DNA of 64,000 bases from Incurvaria masculella (Eukaryota; Arthropoda; Insecta; Lepidoptera; Incurvariidae): NCBI GenBank assembly GCA_946894095.1, contig OX335653.1:5647001-5711000 (forward strand). The letters are read 5' to 3'. Below the pieces are notes generated by a model, which was given only the letters and a program-made list of their open reading frames with translations, had not been told where the DNA came from and did no database searches. Numbering within the stretch: position 1 is the first letter of the stretch; each line of letters begins with the position of its first letter. The translations under genes and the position numbers were made by a program. Below are positions 21,309 to 31,854 of the stretch, in pieces.

Positions 21309-21423
21309 TATCAATGTAGATGGGCAATATAAGGAAGGTCCTGATATGGCACCTAGATGCGGTTTGTTGGTCTGATTTCAAGATGACTTTACGTATTAGC
21401 CATAACCGTGCCAGCTTAAAATG

Positions 21424-21714
21424 AAAAAAAAAATACGGTCAAGTGCGAGTTGGACTCGCACACAAAGGGTTCCGTACCATGGTACAAGATTTAACACCAA
21501 AAAATCGCGTGTTTTGTATTTGCTTTAATTTTTATTATTATTTAATTTTACCTATTTGTTTTAATAGCGGCAAAATAAATACACACTCTGTGATTATTTC
21601 AGCTGCCTACCTATTACGGTTCATGAGACGGGCCCTGTAACGGACGGACGGACGGACGGATAGCGGAGGCTTAGTAATAAGGTTCCGTTAACACGTTTTG
21701 GGTAAATACTAAAG
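21424..21714 (+). mobile_element. family R copy
   Basis: It begins with an A-run and GGTCAAGTGCGAGTTGGACT, then GGGTTCCGTACC, a (GGAC)n stretch at about 21640-21660 and GCGGAGGCTTAGTAATAAGG. The 3' hairpin end is degraded. Confidence 0.85.
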
Positions 21715-21719
21715 GAAAA

Positions 21720-21950
21720 ATACTAAGGTATAAAAAATATTTGCATACATCATGAATAGTTAGAAAGTGCCTCGCATATTCTTATATAAGACATGTTACG
21801 CATAAATAATCAAACAATTTTGTTGCGGTCACAATTAGGGTTCCGGAGTTAAATTGTGACAATGCAATTAGGTTTTTGCAAGCAATTCCATATCATCATA
21901 TTTGTACGGTATCACTAGATATTAGAAAACAAAATCCCCCTCCGCAACAT
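21720..21950. other. unassigned sequence
   Basis: Nothing recognised. Confidence 0.4.
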
Positions 21951-21952
21951 AA

Positions 21953-22553
21953 GCGGCTTGTAGCCTAGTGGCGCGGGGACTGGCCTAGCGTACCAGAGGC
22001 CTGGGTTCAATACCGACATGCACCACTGTCTTTCTTTTTCCGAGTTCGATATGTGGATTTCGTCACGAATGCGAGCTGCTCCATGGTTCGGAATCCATGT
22101 AAAACTGTAGGACTCCTTCCCCTACTAGGTGGTAGGGTTTAAACCCGCCCGGGTTGGTACCATCGCATTGGATGAAAAGATGGTCGAAGCGGCAATGAAA
22201 AATGTATTTACATTTATTTATTTATGTATCCAATATAACACACATGCATTACGTACAAAACAATGTATCTTAAATATTTGGATTAAACCATTCCTGTAGA
22301 CCATAAGGCCCGTGGTGGAAGTTACAACAATAGGACAATATACTTTGAGTGTACATACAATAAAAAAACCTAACGAACATTCAAATTCGACATTCAAATT
22401 GTTCTTGTTTTACATCCAGTTCAATGTAGTCGTGCTTATAAAGGGAAGGTCCAGGCATGGCACCTAATTCCTTCAGGAATGTGGTGTATTGGGCTAATAT
22501 CATAACCGTAGTTGTGTGGTATGAGCCATCCATGTCAGGTCGCATAAAAAAAA
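21953..22553 (+). mobile_element. full-length SINE with second tRNA-like head, interrupted
   Basis: The head GCGGCTTGTAGCCTAGTGG contains a good RNA polymerase III A box (TAGCCTAGTGG), and TGGGTTCAATACC resembles a B box. The body is complete to the poly-A at 22545-22553. It is interrupted at about 22204-22395 by a poly-T-led LINE-tail-like insertion (TTTATTTATTTATGTATCC). Confidence 0.85.
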
Positions 22554-22555
22554 CT

Positions 22556-22795
22556 GTTTGTCTATCTGTCTGAACGCGATAAATTAAAAACTACTGAACG
22601 GATTTTCATACGGTTTTCACGGGATCAAGGTTTATGTGTATAGTTCATTAGTGTTTTGTGTAAATTGGTTGAAATATGACGATAATTGTTAAAGATATCG
22701 GAAAAAATCAAGCTGATTGGGGAACTTTAATCGAAAACGCTGCCTAATCCTTTGGAGATATAACAAAATAATATGTGGTGGAATTGCTCCTCCTA
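22556..22795 (+). repeat. LINE 3'-end-like repeat
   Basis: The phrase AAACTACTGAACGGATTTTC and the following GGTTTTCACGGGAT are shared in degraded form with 25225-25270. It looks like the 3' region of an RTE-type element; no coding sequence remains. Confidence 0.45.
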
Positions 22796-22796
22796 T

Positions 22797-23476
22797 ACAG
22801 GATGTCGTAACGGCCAGTACATTAATTTCGCCAGCGTAGTCCTCATGTTTTCCCGAGACAAAAAAGGTTACATTTTTTTCTAAAGTGTCTAGTTACCGAG
22901 ATATACATTTTTGAAATGTATGTTTTAGTTTAGTGTAATTTGACGCACGTTGTAACCATGCATAAGGAAGGTCTTGGCATGGAACCTAGATCCCACGTGG
23001 CGTATCAAGTTAATGTCATGACAGTAGGTGTGATATTAGCCATTTGTACAGTCAACCAAAGGTTAAAGGATACACTTCCGGTTAAACGTAAAAATAAATG
23101 GTGTTTAAATACAACCTTTGATTAAATTTTTTTAGGATTTTGTTTACTCAGTAGCTAGTAGACATCCTCAACTATGTTTGAATCTATACTCAACCCTATA
23201 ATAGTTTCCAAAAGTCAAAGTATTTCGACTGTTCATCTTTTCATTCAACCGGATGTGTATCCTAAACTCTTTGTTCGACTGTAAATAAAACGTTCCCACG
23301 TTGTTACGGAACATTAGATTCTTTTTACACTAAATTATTGAATTACTTTGCATGGAAAGTCTAACTTTTTATTAAGAGGATATTCAGCAAAAAGTTATTA
23401 AACTTTTTTGTTTGTTTCAATCCCAATAATAATTTCCCAAATTTAATGTACTGGGCGTTACGACGACGGTCTACAG
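22797..23476. mobile_element. TIR element of about 680 bp containing a SINE fragment
   Basis: The left end GTCGTAACGGCCAGTACATT (22804-22823) is inverted at 23447-23468 with one mismatch over about 22 bp. No transposase frame is present. A SINE fragment lies inside at 22958-23047. Confidence 0.6.
22958..23047 (+). mobile_element. SINE 3' fragment
   Basis: CATAAGGAAGGTCTTGGCAT through GTGTGATATTAGCC matches the 3' body of the 5S-headed subfamily (the TCCCACGTGG variant). Confidence 0.75.
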
Positions 23477-23479
23477 ATA

Positions 23480-24420
23480 AGTCTGCGATGAAATATGTCT
23501 ATCTTTTAAGGATAGCTTACTATAAAAAAAAAATGTTTTAAAAAATGGTCAAATAAATTGTGGTAATTGGAAAGCTATTTTGAGGGATACTATTACAATC
23601 CTTACCAAATTAAATACGTTCGTTGCCTTAAGCATTTTATGCACATTATAATTGCCCTTTAAAGTATGCAATTATAATTAATATGTTCGGTGTTTTTGCA
23701 ATATTAAAACTATGACGCGCACCAACGTGACTGGCGTTGTGTATAAATGCGCTAATCTCAGGAACTACCAGGGAGATATGCCATCTAGCGCGCCTGCTAT
23801 GAGACCCGCTGTCTCCAATTTTCAAAAACTACCAACTCTAAGTACATGTCACATGGAAACAAAGTCACATACGTAATATAGGGTTTGTTTGGGTGGGAAC
23901 TGACTCAACAAACACATTTTTAGAGCATATTTGGAAACGGTGGCGATGTTTCGGCTGCATGATTTATGACGCGCCGCTTGATAGCGGCCACCAATGACCG
24001 GCAGTGCTTCATACCTGACGAGAAGAAGCCCGGGCAAAAGGGGCAACCCTATAGGCCCGCACCTGCACCAACTCATGAGATGCAGAAGACCCCACTATTA
24101 TTGATTCCTATACAATTATATGGTCACTATGACCATTCGACGGATACAATTAGAGAGTAATTTTATCCCCTACCCTATCAATTCCCCATACTACAGGCGA
24201 TATTTTTATACACGCTCTTAACGTTTTATTAGGTTTTTGAAATTTAGGATTCTTAAATATGTTGTCAAAATGTACGTCTTTATGTTTTAATTTTTTGATA
24301 AACCTATGAGATTGGAAAATATTGGCTAAACATATTTGAAAGTGTTTTTAAAAAAAAAACTTCAAAATACAGATATACATATATACAAAACGATAAAAAC
24401 ATAAGGACATAAGGAAGAAA
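23480..24420. other. unassigned, AT-rich
   Basis: The piece at 23740-23790 (GCGCTAATCTCAGGAACTACC) looks like a decayed LINE-associated repeat. The remainder is unrecognised. Confidence 0.35.
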
Positions 24421-24421
24421 A

Positions 24422-24580
24422 TCTGACAACTTTTAGGGGTAGGGAGGTCTGGAAGACGATTTCGCTATTTTAATGGCAGTCACCGTGCAAAATTGTGCCT
24501 TGGCCAATTGACATAGAATGCATTTCGTAAAAATTTCAAATCTTCGATTTCCGCTGCCTTCACGAGAGCCTTAAGGGATA
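24422..24580 (+). repeat. dispersed family E, copy 1
   Basis: GTGCAAAATTGTGCCTTGGC to AGCCTTAAGG is shared with 60507-60606. An upstream part is shared in reverse with about 59072-59130. The nature of the family is unknown. Confidence 0.6.
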
Positions 24581-24584
24581 CATA

Positions 24585-24800
24585 TTATTGCAGACGAATA
24601 AATCTTGAAGGTGGTGAAATAAGAGATGAAAAATTGTATGGGCAACCAAAAATACCTCAAGTTAAGGATTTTAAATATTTAAGCGTTTGGCAAGACTAGA
24701 GAGCCTGTTAAATTGTACCAGGCTTGATTGATTTTTTCCCTAACATTAGGGCTACTTAGAATTTAATTACCAGATTTAATGCTTAATTACCAAAGGGGTA
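24585..24800 (+). pseudogene. RTE LINE reverse transcriptase relic
   Basis: A short frame reads INLEGGEIRDEKL followed by VKDFKYLSVWQD, resembling the RTE segment upstream of the FKYLGS turn. Stops and frameshifts follow. No other domain survives. A chance resemblance cannot be excluded. Confidence 0.4.
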
Positions 24801-24904
24801 AGCAGATTGGGTTAAATGTTCATAATAAAATAGAATGAAGATGCTCTTGAATGTACTACCATGAAAATTGGTGGAGTACATCTCTCTAAATTACAAGAGG
24901 GGTG

Positions 24905-25070
24905 ACATCAACATGTATTTTATATGGCCAATCTAGATAACGCAACCACTTGGCCCAGGCAGACCGACATATATAGCATCAGAGGGTTGGTCTCTAACAC
25001 GTGAACCCATATTCAGCCATTTACCTTATCGTGACCAAAAATGTCGTGACCTCCCGGAATATATCGACTT
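24905..25070 (+). mobile_element. fragment of the composite element at 11368-12194
   Basis: About 150 bp is nearly the same as 11815-11970, including GGTTGGTCTCTAACA and GTCGTGACCTCCCGGAATAT. The second arm is missing. Confidence 0.7.
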
Positions 25071-25189
25071 AAAACATTTTGCTACAATTTGATAGATAGA
25101 TGCATTGTCGTGAAACAGCGTTTTAGACCAGGCCTTTGGACAATTTTTTATTCAGGAAATAATTCAAACCGACTTCAGTCCAAAGCGAC

Positions 25190-25709
25190 ATGCGGAGGCG
25201 GGTACCTCAGCTAGTTTGCACAGGGTAATCTTTAAAACTACTGAACTGATTTTTAAAATTCTTTCAAAATTTGAAAGCTACATTATTTCTGTCTAACATA
25301 AGTTATATCTTATTTTAATATTTAAAAGTTTTTATTTATAAATCACTATATTTGTAAACGAAGTCGGTCAGGTGCTTCTTTACGTCTGTTCGATGGACCC
25401 CTTAAGGTGCCCGACGACGCCCATGGGCTTTCGAACTTTAAGGGTGGCTGCGAAACCTAGCGGGTCGGTCAGGCTTAAATTCAATTCAAATCTTGGTTAA
25501 ATAAGCCTAAAATCGATATGGGTGCAGTTGTTGAGAATTTTAAGGAAATTGATTTAAAAAAGGGGAAACTCCTTTAAAATCTGAAATGGCTAAATGTTAT
25601 TTATAAAACCTTATGGGGATGAATGGGAGATTAAAAGCATTTATGATGGAACAATATAAATTTTCGAAATCAACCAACGGTTTCTAGCGCAGGCAAAAGC
25701 TAGTGGTAT
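25190..25709. repeat. patchwork of LINE-tail fragments
   Basis: The pieces are GGGTACCTCAGCTAG near 25200, the AAACTACTGAAC block at 25235, and a scrambled LINE C-terminal piece at about 25365-25475 (GCCCGACGACGCCCATGGGC). The DD37D element follows immediately. Confidence 0.45.
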
Positions 25710-26995
25710 ACAGGGTCCGGCACTCGAACTGTTACTAACTTCACACTGCTTCTATTTTCAAAACAATAATGACAGCGCCCCGAATTCGTCAGTTTGTTTT
25801 ATTGTTTTTAAGTGGGCGAAAAGCCCGGGAACAGATTTTAATTTGATAATGAATTTTCGCAATGGATATTAAACGAACAATGTGATCATTTTGCCATGGG
25901 CCGGAAAATCACAACCATCGTTCAGGAGCTCCGATATTTAACGTCGGAACAAAATGTTAGTGAAACGAAAGTTATAAGCAATCCGGGACCAATACTAAAC
26001 GGAATTGAGGCGGTCATCCGAAAACAGCAACATCACGTGACATGGTTCGAAAGGTGAAGGCTCGAATTCAAAGAAATCCTCGCCAGCCGATATCGCTGCA
26101 AAATTGACATAAAGTCTGAAAGTATCCGACTCAAGTATTAGGCGCATACTTAAAAAAACCGAAACTGAAACCCTACAAGATACAAAAAGTACATCATCTT
26201 ACTTCAGTGTAAAAGGCAGTCCGACTACAAAGAGCTCGAGCACTGAAAGTCTTGCACGAATGTGGCAATCTGGAAAACATTGTTTTTTCCGATTAATTTT
26301 TTTTTAATGCCCAACGGTATGTAAACAAACTAAATGATCGTGTTTGGCTGCAGGGCAAGCCCAACGAGAATTTATACGATAGAGTTGCGTGCCAGAATAT
26401 AACAGAAGTAAGCGCCTGCTTCTGTTATGGTCTGGGCTGCAGTGACCGCAAATGCTTTTGCTCTCCACTCGTGTTTATCGAGAAGGGCGTCAATGTCCAA
26501 CAAGTGTACCAGCAAAAGGTGTTAAATGATGCGCTCATACCATAGGCATGTAAGCAATTCGGTATGAACAGCTGGACGTTCCAACAAGACTCAGCACCGT
26601 CCCACAAAGCTCGCCTGACACATTTTTAATTACAGTACCACGTTCCTCGGTTAATTTTTTCAGAACAGTGGCCTACTCTCCAGATTTTATTCCAATGGAA
26701 TTCACGGTATGATCCATTTTGGAGGTAGCCGTATCAATCAAAAGATATGAAAGTGTGGATACGCTGAATGCACCGCTCCGTCGGAAATAACGCAAACTTA
26801 GTGCAGCCTGCAAAGCCTTTACGGGACGACTTGGTGCTATCATCCGTGCCAAAGGAGGCTATACGAACTATAACAATGATTGTCTTAAAATTCAATTATT
26901 TTTTGGCTTTTTGATACAATTTTTAATAAACCGTACTTTAATTAACCACATAACATAATTTTCAATTGGTAACACTTCGAGTGATGGACCCTGTA
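25709..26995 (+). mobile_element. mariner-like DD37D-type element (dead)
   Basis: The TIR starts CAGGGTCCGGCACTCGAACT at 25711. Its inverted partner ends at 26993 with about three mismatches over 25 bp. TA flanks both sides (25709-25710, 26994-26995). The 1283 bp length fits the Tc1/mariner superfamily. The coding region is heavily mutated. Confidence 0.85.
25862..26885 (+). pseudogene. decayed DD37D-type mariner transposase
   Basis: Recognisable blocks in order are MVRKVKARIQRNPRQ (DNA-binding linker region), SIRRILKK, NDRVW, VFIEKGVNVQQVYQQKVL, and the second catalytic Asp in FQQDSAPSHKAR. The first Asp block is lost around the stop near 26299, and the third-Asp region is scrambled near 26690. 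Several stops and shifts break the frame, so it is inactive. Assignment to the DD37D (maT/mori-like) group rests on the QQDSAPxHKA motif and remains a family-level inference. Confidence 0.8.
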
Positions 26996-26999
26996 TATA

Positions 27000-27420
27000 G
27001 GAAACGGTGCGGCTCGCAGCGCATGGCGTGGCGAGATGGCGTTCATTACTAGCTTTACTTTTTCTACAATCAGGTGCACTAGGACTCTCGCAATAAAAGG
27101 CTTGATCGGGTAGCCCGCCCCCAACTGCAGTCCTAGAATCCAGTGACGCATGTGCTCGCTGTAGAAGCGTCAAAAAATTGTCGAATTGTCTGTTGCACCT
27201 TTTAGCGGGAGCAAGCATGGCCCCTACCCTACATCCTACAACTACTCATGAATTTTCCAACAGGACATGGTTACACAATTACCGCATTCCCTGACCCATT
27301 CATTATTAGAAATATATTATATAGAAATATTTTAGCTACTAATTAAACGCAACGCAAGATTTCCTTCAGTTTCAGTTCAGTACGTTTATCTCATCCATCA
27401 GTCTCTATTTATTTGTCACT
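27000..27420. other. unassigned sequence
   Basis: Minus-strand frames of 108 and 69 codons (about 26892-27218) overlap the transposon end and have no recognisable domain, so they are not called. Confidence 0.4.
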
Positions 27421-27457
27421 AGCTTAAGTACCCGCTCTGCTTGCTCAATGTCGTTCT

Positions 27458-27811
27458 GAGCCGGTAGTCTCAGTTCTCACCTAAATTGGCGTTTACGTAA
27501 CTTCGAAGTTCCGTAAAAACGTCAAACTCCATACAAGTTTTTCCTAGATATTCGGTGGTTTTACTTCTTCAAGCTGTCAAAGTCAAACTCGGACTTCCGA
27601 TTTGTATGAAAACACGGAGTGGACGTAAACCGCAACGTCGAAGTATTTACGGCAACGGTGAGTAAGCTGTCAAATCAAACTCGGACTCGCAAATGTTAGT
27701 TCGCTTAACGCCCACTGCGCGCGCTCTTCAATTTCTCCATACATTTGAAAACGCCAGTATATCGGTTTGCCGTAAACGCCAATTTAGGTGAGAACTCTGA
27801 CTGCCCACTCT
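27458..27811 (+). mobile_element. MITE family C, copy 1, inside another repeat
   Basis: It starts GCCGGTAGTCTCAGTTCTCACC and ends with the inverse (GGTGAGAACTCTGACTG). The inner sequence ATTGGCGTTTACG is inverted at the far end. It splits a repeat whose two parts (TCAATGTCGTTCTGA at 27445 and TCATTTCGGGCTGAA at 27817) are contiguous at 30280-30310. Confidence 0.8.
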
Positions 27812-27899
27812 GGACTCATTTCGGGCTGAACCCAAATTTTTTCCGGGATAAAAGTACCATTTGTGTTAACCAGGTGATAACCTATCCATTTGCCAGCTG

Positions 27900-28430
27900 T
27901 TTTCGTGCTTAGAATAATTCATTTGGTGTGCATATACCTGAAGTTATAAAACAATCAATTTGAGGTTGATAAGTTAATAACTGTCTGAGAAATTAAAGAA
28001 TAACAGTGTCTTTTAGCCATCGACCTAATTTTAGATCACAACAGTTACATATGTTTAGGACTAAGGTTTTGACTATAGTATGCTCAACATTAAGTATGCC
28101 TACTTGCGGCTTAAACTTGGCTTAAACTTGCAGTTACGGAAAAAACCGGATAAGATTGCTTTGTTTTATAATTCATTTATAAATGGTATGCTATTTTTAT
28201 TTTTCTACTTCCCTTCGTGATAAAAAGTTAGTTTTTAAAAACCAAAAATTAATTTGGGCATTGACTGCGAATATTTGAGTTTATTTTAATAACTTGGTGA
28301 TATCGTATACTAATAAAAGGTTTAAGTAAAATTTTTATTTTAATACGTTCGAGATGAAATTCCAAAATTGTTCAAAGTGTGGATTCTCATCTAAGTGTAT
28401 CTCATTAAATTTATTCACATTCTGTATTTA
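27900..28430. other. unassigned, AT-rich
   Basis: It may include the 3' UTR of the CR1-type LINE that ends at about 28440. No gene seen. Confidence 0.35.
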
Positions 28431-28489
28431 TTTTGATTTTATTTATTGATTATTGATTGTCTTTTATTATTATTGATTGTCTATTATTA

Positions 28490-29381
28490 TTATTGATTAT
28501 TTGTTTTTTTTATTGTCTTTAAGTGTTTGTCTAGTCGGTTTTTAAATCCATTTACAGTTTCAGCACTAATGACCTCCTCCGGCAGATTGTTCCAAAAGTC
28601 TACAACTCTGTTCACCAAGAAGTGTTTCCTGAGGTTAGAATTTGATGCAGAGTGGTTTAGTTTTTTTAATTTCTTTGAGATTTGGTAAATTATAATAATC
28701 ATTGAGGATTTTGTATGCTTCTATTACTGAGATAAATAGTGGTAACAGAAACTATGACTAACGAAAAGTAGTACTTTGTCACGTCATTTCGACACACTTT
28801 GTATGGACGAAATGTCAAAGTAATGCAAAGTGACGTCACAAAGTACTACTTTTCGTTAGTCTTAGTTTCTGTTAAGACTATTTATCTCAGCCTATGAGGT
28901 CCCTTCGCTGGCGGCGTTCCTCTAGGGTGCTGAGTCCGATAACTTTAAGATGAAGTTCATCACTTTGCTTCTTAAGTGTTGCAATCATTTTTGTGGCCCG
29001 TCTTTGAACGCCCTCCACAAGGTCTATTATCTTTCTAAAATAAGGGTTCCAAATCAGAAAAGCATGTTCCAATAAGGGGCGAACATAGGCCTTATATAAT
29101 TTTAGGAATAGTTCTGTATTTATGTACGAGAAGGCCTTTCTGATCATGTATAGTAGGGAATTGGCTTTCTTGACGACTTCTGTGATATGTGTCTCCCATT
29201 TAAGATCTTCTGAAATTGTCACACCAAGACCATGTTGCGTTGTCACTGTCTCTATAATGTTTCCATCAAAGTAGTGAGAGTGATGTGGATTTTTGGGTCC
29301 TAGGTGTACAGTGCACAGCGCATTTACTGGCATTGAGCGATAATAGCCACTCCATAAATTGCTTACGTTAAAATTATTCAT
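28490..29381 (-). pseudogene. CR1-type LINE ORF2 C-terminal region
   Basis: On the minus strand, 29381-28887 encodes an RT distal region: GLGVTISEDLKWETHI (the DLGV...W..HI motif), LYKAYVRPLLEHAFLIWNPY, VEGVQRRATKMI and STLEERRQRRDLI. After the MITE the frame resumes with the sequence expected next in CR1 elements (EAYKILND) and proceeds through FLVNRVVDFWNNLPEEVI and FKNRLDKHL to a stop near 28490. The RT catalytic box and endonuclease are absent (5' truncation near 29385). Only the MITE breaks the frame, so the LINE copy itself is not old. Confidence 0.85.
28721..28895. mobile_element. 167 bp palindromic MITE in the LINE, CTAT duplication
   Basis: The element is 28725-28891. Its arms of about 60 bp (CTGAGATAAATAGT..., then AACGAAAAGTAGTACTTTG) are inverted with few mismatches. 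CTAT occurs at 28721-28724 and 28892-28895. Removing the element and one CTAT restores the LINE reading frame, which confirms both boundaries. Confidence 0.85.
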
Positions 29382-29404
29382 CAGAAACTTAGTATGTCCA
29401 ACTA

Positions 29405-29640
29405 GTTAGTTTAATGTGGTTTGGACATGTATACAGAATAAATACCTAATGAAAGAATGACAAAAATATTCAGAGGTGGCAAGTGGGTGGAAGTGGTAGG
29501 TGTGCCTGGACGATGAAAAATAAACCACTATGATAAGTGAGTGGCTTCATTAAGCCATAATAGTACCCCGTAATCGAAGAGCATGCCCGTAGAAGCGACA
29601 GAAGTATTATGTTATTGAGCCCTCTATCTTCGCCACTATG
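29405..29640 (+). pseudogene. RTE LINE C-terminal relic
   Basis: WFGHVYR, then RMTKIFRGGKW and a VPGR block, resemble the last part of RTE ORF2. Frameshifts and stops are present. Short and degraded. Confidence 0.45.
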
Positions 29641-29650
29641 TGTGATGTTC

Positions 29651-30005
29651 AGAGCTGGTATTCTGAGTTCTCACCTAAATTGGCGTTACGGCAAACCGAT
29701 CGACTGGCGTTTTCAAATGAATGGAGAAATTGAAGAGCGCGCGCAGCGGGCGTTAAGCGAACTAACATTTGCGAGTCCGAGCTTGATTTGACAGCTTACT
29801 CAACGTTGCCGTAAATACGTCGACGTTGCCGTTTACGTCCACTCCGCGTTTTCATACAAATCGGAAGTCCACGTTTGACTTTGACAGCTTGAAGAAGTAA
29901 AACCACAGAATATCTAGTTAAAACTTGTATGGAGTTTGGAGAAAACACCAGTCGATCGGTTTGCCGTAAACGCCAATTTAGGTGAGAACTCAGACTACTA
30001 GCTCT
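29651..30005 (-). mobile_element. MITE family C, copy 2
   Basis: It starts AGAGCTGGTATTCTGAG and ends CAGACTACTAGCTCT. The complete inner palindrome and unique centre match the copies at 61865-62546. Confidence 0.85.
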
Positions 30006-30009
30006 GCAT

Positions 30010-30525
30010 AAAATATAATGAGCATCAATCTACAACTACACTTTTTCACGTTGTGTCAGCACTTAACTAAATTCGAAAGAACGACTTGTTTAAGCCATTC
30101 TTATTCATTTTTCCTTTCTGAGGATAAAATGCTGAGACATGCACACGAATAAACGTAAGAACAGAATCACACAGAACACAAAATAATTGTTAAGTTTTCC
30201 TTTTACTTCATTCAAGTTAGATGTTTATGTAGGTACTAAGTTATATTAATAACCAGCTGAGGTACCCGGCTCCGCTCGCATCAATGTCGTTTTGGACTGA
30301 TATCGGGCTGAATTATATACTGTTTAAATAGTAACCCCGCGGGCTGGTCCAAAAGGCTAGTTAACACTACTGTCTACGAAATTTGAACAAAATTGGTTGA
30401 GCCGATGTGGCATGATTGATTAAGATAACATCAAATTATTGCCATTCATAAATTCAGTGGAAGGAATGTACATTAATTAATTGTAAAACATTGGGGCCAA
30501 TTTCTTCCAAGTTTTTTTAAAAGCA
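30010..30525. other. mostly unassigned; one repeat patch
   Basis: The patch at 30253-30310 (GAGGTACCCGGCTCCGCTCG) is a dispersed repeat also present near 56735 and, split, at 27425. The rest is unrecognised. Confidence 0.4.
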
Positions 30526-30539
30526 TTTGCCGCCCGGAC

Positions 30540-30772
30540 GATCTTGCACTGGCACTACTACATTACCATGGATGTAAAACACGGACATGTTTTAAGACCG
30601 CTTCGATCATCATTACCAACTCAGTCGGGATTAAATCTACCTAGTACCTACGTTAGAAAGGGGACCTACATTTATACTCTAGGATCCGTGCGACAGCCAT
30701 CCTCAACATCGAAAACGGTCACCCATCCAAAACCCAACCGCGCCCATAGATTCCAGACGTAGATACAAACCG
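30540..30772 (-). mobile_element. SINE with 5S-type head, partial
   Basis: The minus strand shows GGGCGCGGTTGGG and GGATGGGTGACC (30717-30728), as in 5S rRNA, followed by the SINE body. The body is cut at about 30540. Confidence 0.7.
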
Positions 30773-31160
30773 CATATTAATCGAGTGAATAATTCGCAAG
30801 TTATGAACTTTTATCCCGACCGGTCTCCTCTCTCATAATTTACAGCGACGTATTCTGCCAATTTCCATGGAACATGGAGGAGCAGTCTGTCAGTTTTATT
30901 AGAAATATTTAACACTCACAGTTCATTCTCCTGGTATGTTAGCGTGATGTTTTGCAGCCTATAAGTAATGCGCAGATTTAGGCGAGACTTCGATACAAAA
31001 CGCATCTAAATCGGGTTATTGGTTCTTAAGTTATAACCAATTCATACGACTGGTCACCTCTCTGGTAATTTAGCATGATGTAAAGTAGCCCTAAAATTGC
31101 GGAAAAAAATCGAGCCATACGCAGGTATAATTATGTAGCGACAATATTAGATGAGCCATA
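30773..31160 (+). repeat. two diverged direct repeats of about 220 bp spacing
   Basis: GATACAAA.CGCAT followed by AATCG.GT and CAAGTTAT or TAAGTTAT occurs at 30765-30860 and 30990-31090. Each copy is followed by a CTC-rich and a TAATTTA block. A similar arrangement occurs near 3880-3960. Confidence 0.45.
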
Positions 31161-31302
31161 TAAATTGTCATCCCCTATATCGCCGCCTCCATAGGGACAT
31201 TTAAATAGCATCGTTGTAATTAGATTTTTTCAACATGGTGTGAAGAACCACCTGATCAGCTAGAGAGTACACGTCAGAGCTGCATAACGCTGTCCTTTCG
31301 TC

Positions 31303-31600
31303 CTCTTTCTACAATCGTTCAACGCGAAACAGGTAGGGTAATCAAATTTACTGGCCACATTCCGAAAATAAGAACCAACCGATCCGGTTGATCCTTTATC
31401 TATAGGGTCAGTAAACTATGGAATCGACTTCCTGATATATTTTCTCTAAAGTAGAACCCGGGGTCCTCCAAACATGGTGACAAGAAGCACCTGGTCGGCC
31501 GGCATGGTTTTCGCAGCCCCCGTGAAAGTTCGAAAGCTCATGGGCGTCGCCGGGCACCTCTTCCAGGACCTGGCTTACGCCATATGTCGCGCTTAACATA
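31303..31600 (+). pseudogene. LINE C-terminal tail, forward copy
   Basis: The translation shows HIPKIRTNRSG, FIYRVSKLWNRLPD, then KKHLVGRHGF and KAHGRRRAPLPG. The same tail occurs on the minus strand at 53395-53720 and 34462-34745. Stops interrupt it. It is the region after the RT domain of a LINE; the clade is not assignable by eye. Confidence 0.7.
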
Positions 31601-31816
31601 ACGGAGTAATATGAGTTAGTTCAAATCAGGCACTAAGTAGTATGTGAGAGTTTGTACGTTTTGCTTTTGTCTACTACCCATAGTTGGATTTCGAAAGTTC
31701 GTTTTTAGTTTCGTAAATATATATGCGCTGTGCTTACCATACATCTAAGCCACTCTGAAATGTTCACATTTCTTGGTTTAATGGTTCTAGAGATTTCGTG
31801 TGTTATTTGAAAATTA

Positions 31817-31854
31817 GTTTATTTCGGCCTCTCGAGTTAGAGGCCGAAATAAAC
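31817..31854. repeat. perfect 16-bp inverted repeat
   Basis: GTTTATTTCGGCCTCT, a 6-base loop CGAGTT, and the exact complement. It lies inside the tandem-array region. Confidence 0.8.

Larger units (their letters stand above)
20225..21415 (+). mobile_element. SINE split by a LINE insertion
   Basis: The body runs from the GTTTGCATGGTTCGGAATC block to TTTTCCATCCATATTC at 20395. It continues after the LINE at about 21309 with ATCAATGTAGATGGGCAATATAAGG. The two halves are adjacent in the family consensus. Confidence 0.75.
28440..29385 (-). mobile_element. CR1-type LINE 3' part, split by a MITE
   Basis: Reverse-strand LINE with reverse transcriptase thumb and C-terminal tail. It ends in an (ATTATTGATTGTCT)-like microsatellite (about 28441-28503), as CR1-group elements often do. 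It is interrupted by the MITE at 28725-28891. Confidence 0.8.

Noticed and set aside
21953..22015. tRNA gene candidate (A and B boxes)
   Set aside because: No cloverleaf acceptor pairing, and the same sequence heads several SINE copies; it is a tRNA-derived SINE promoter.
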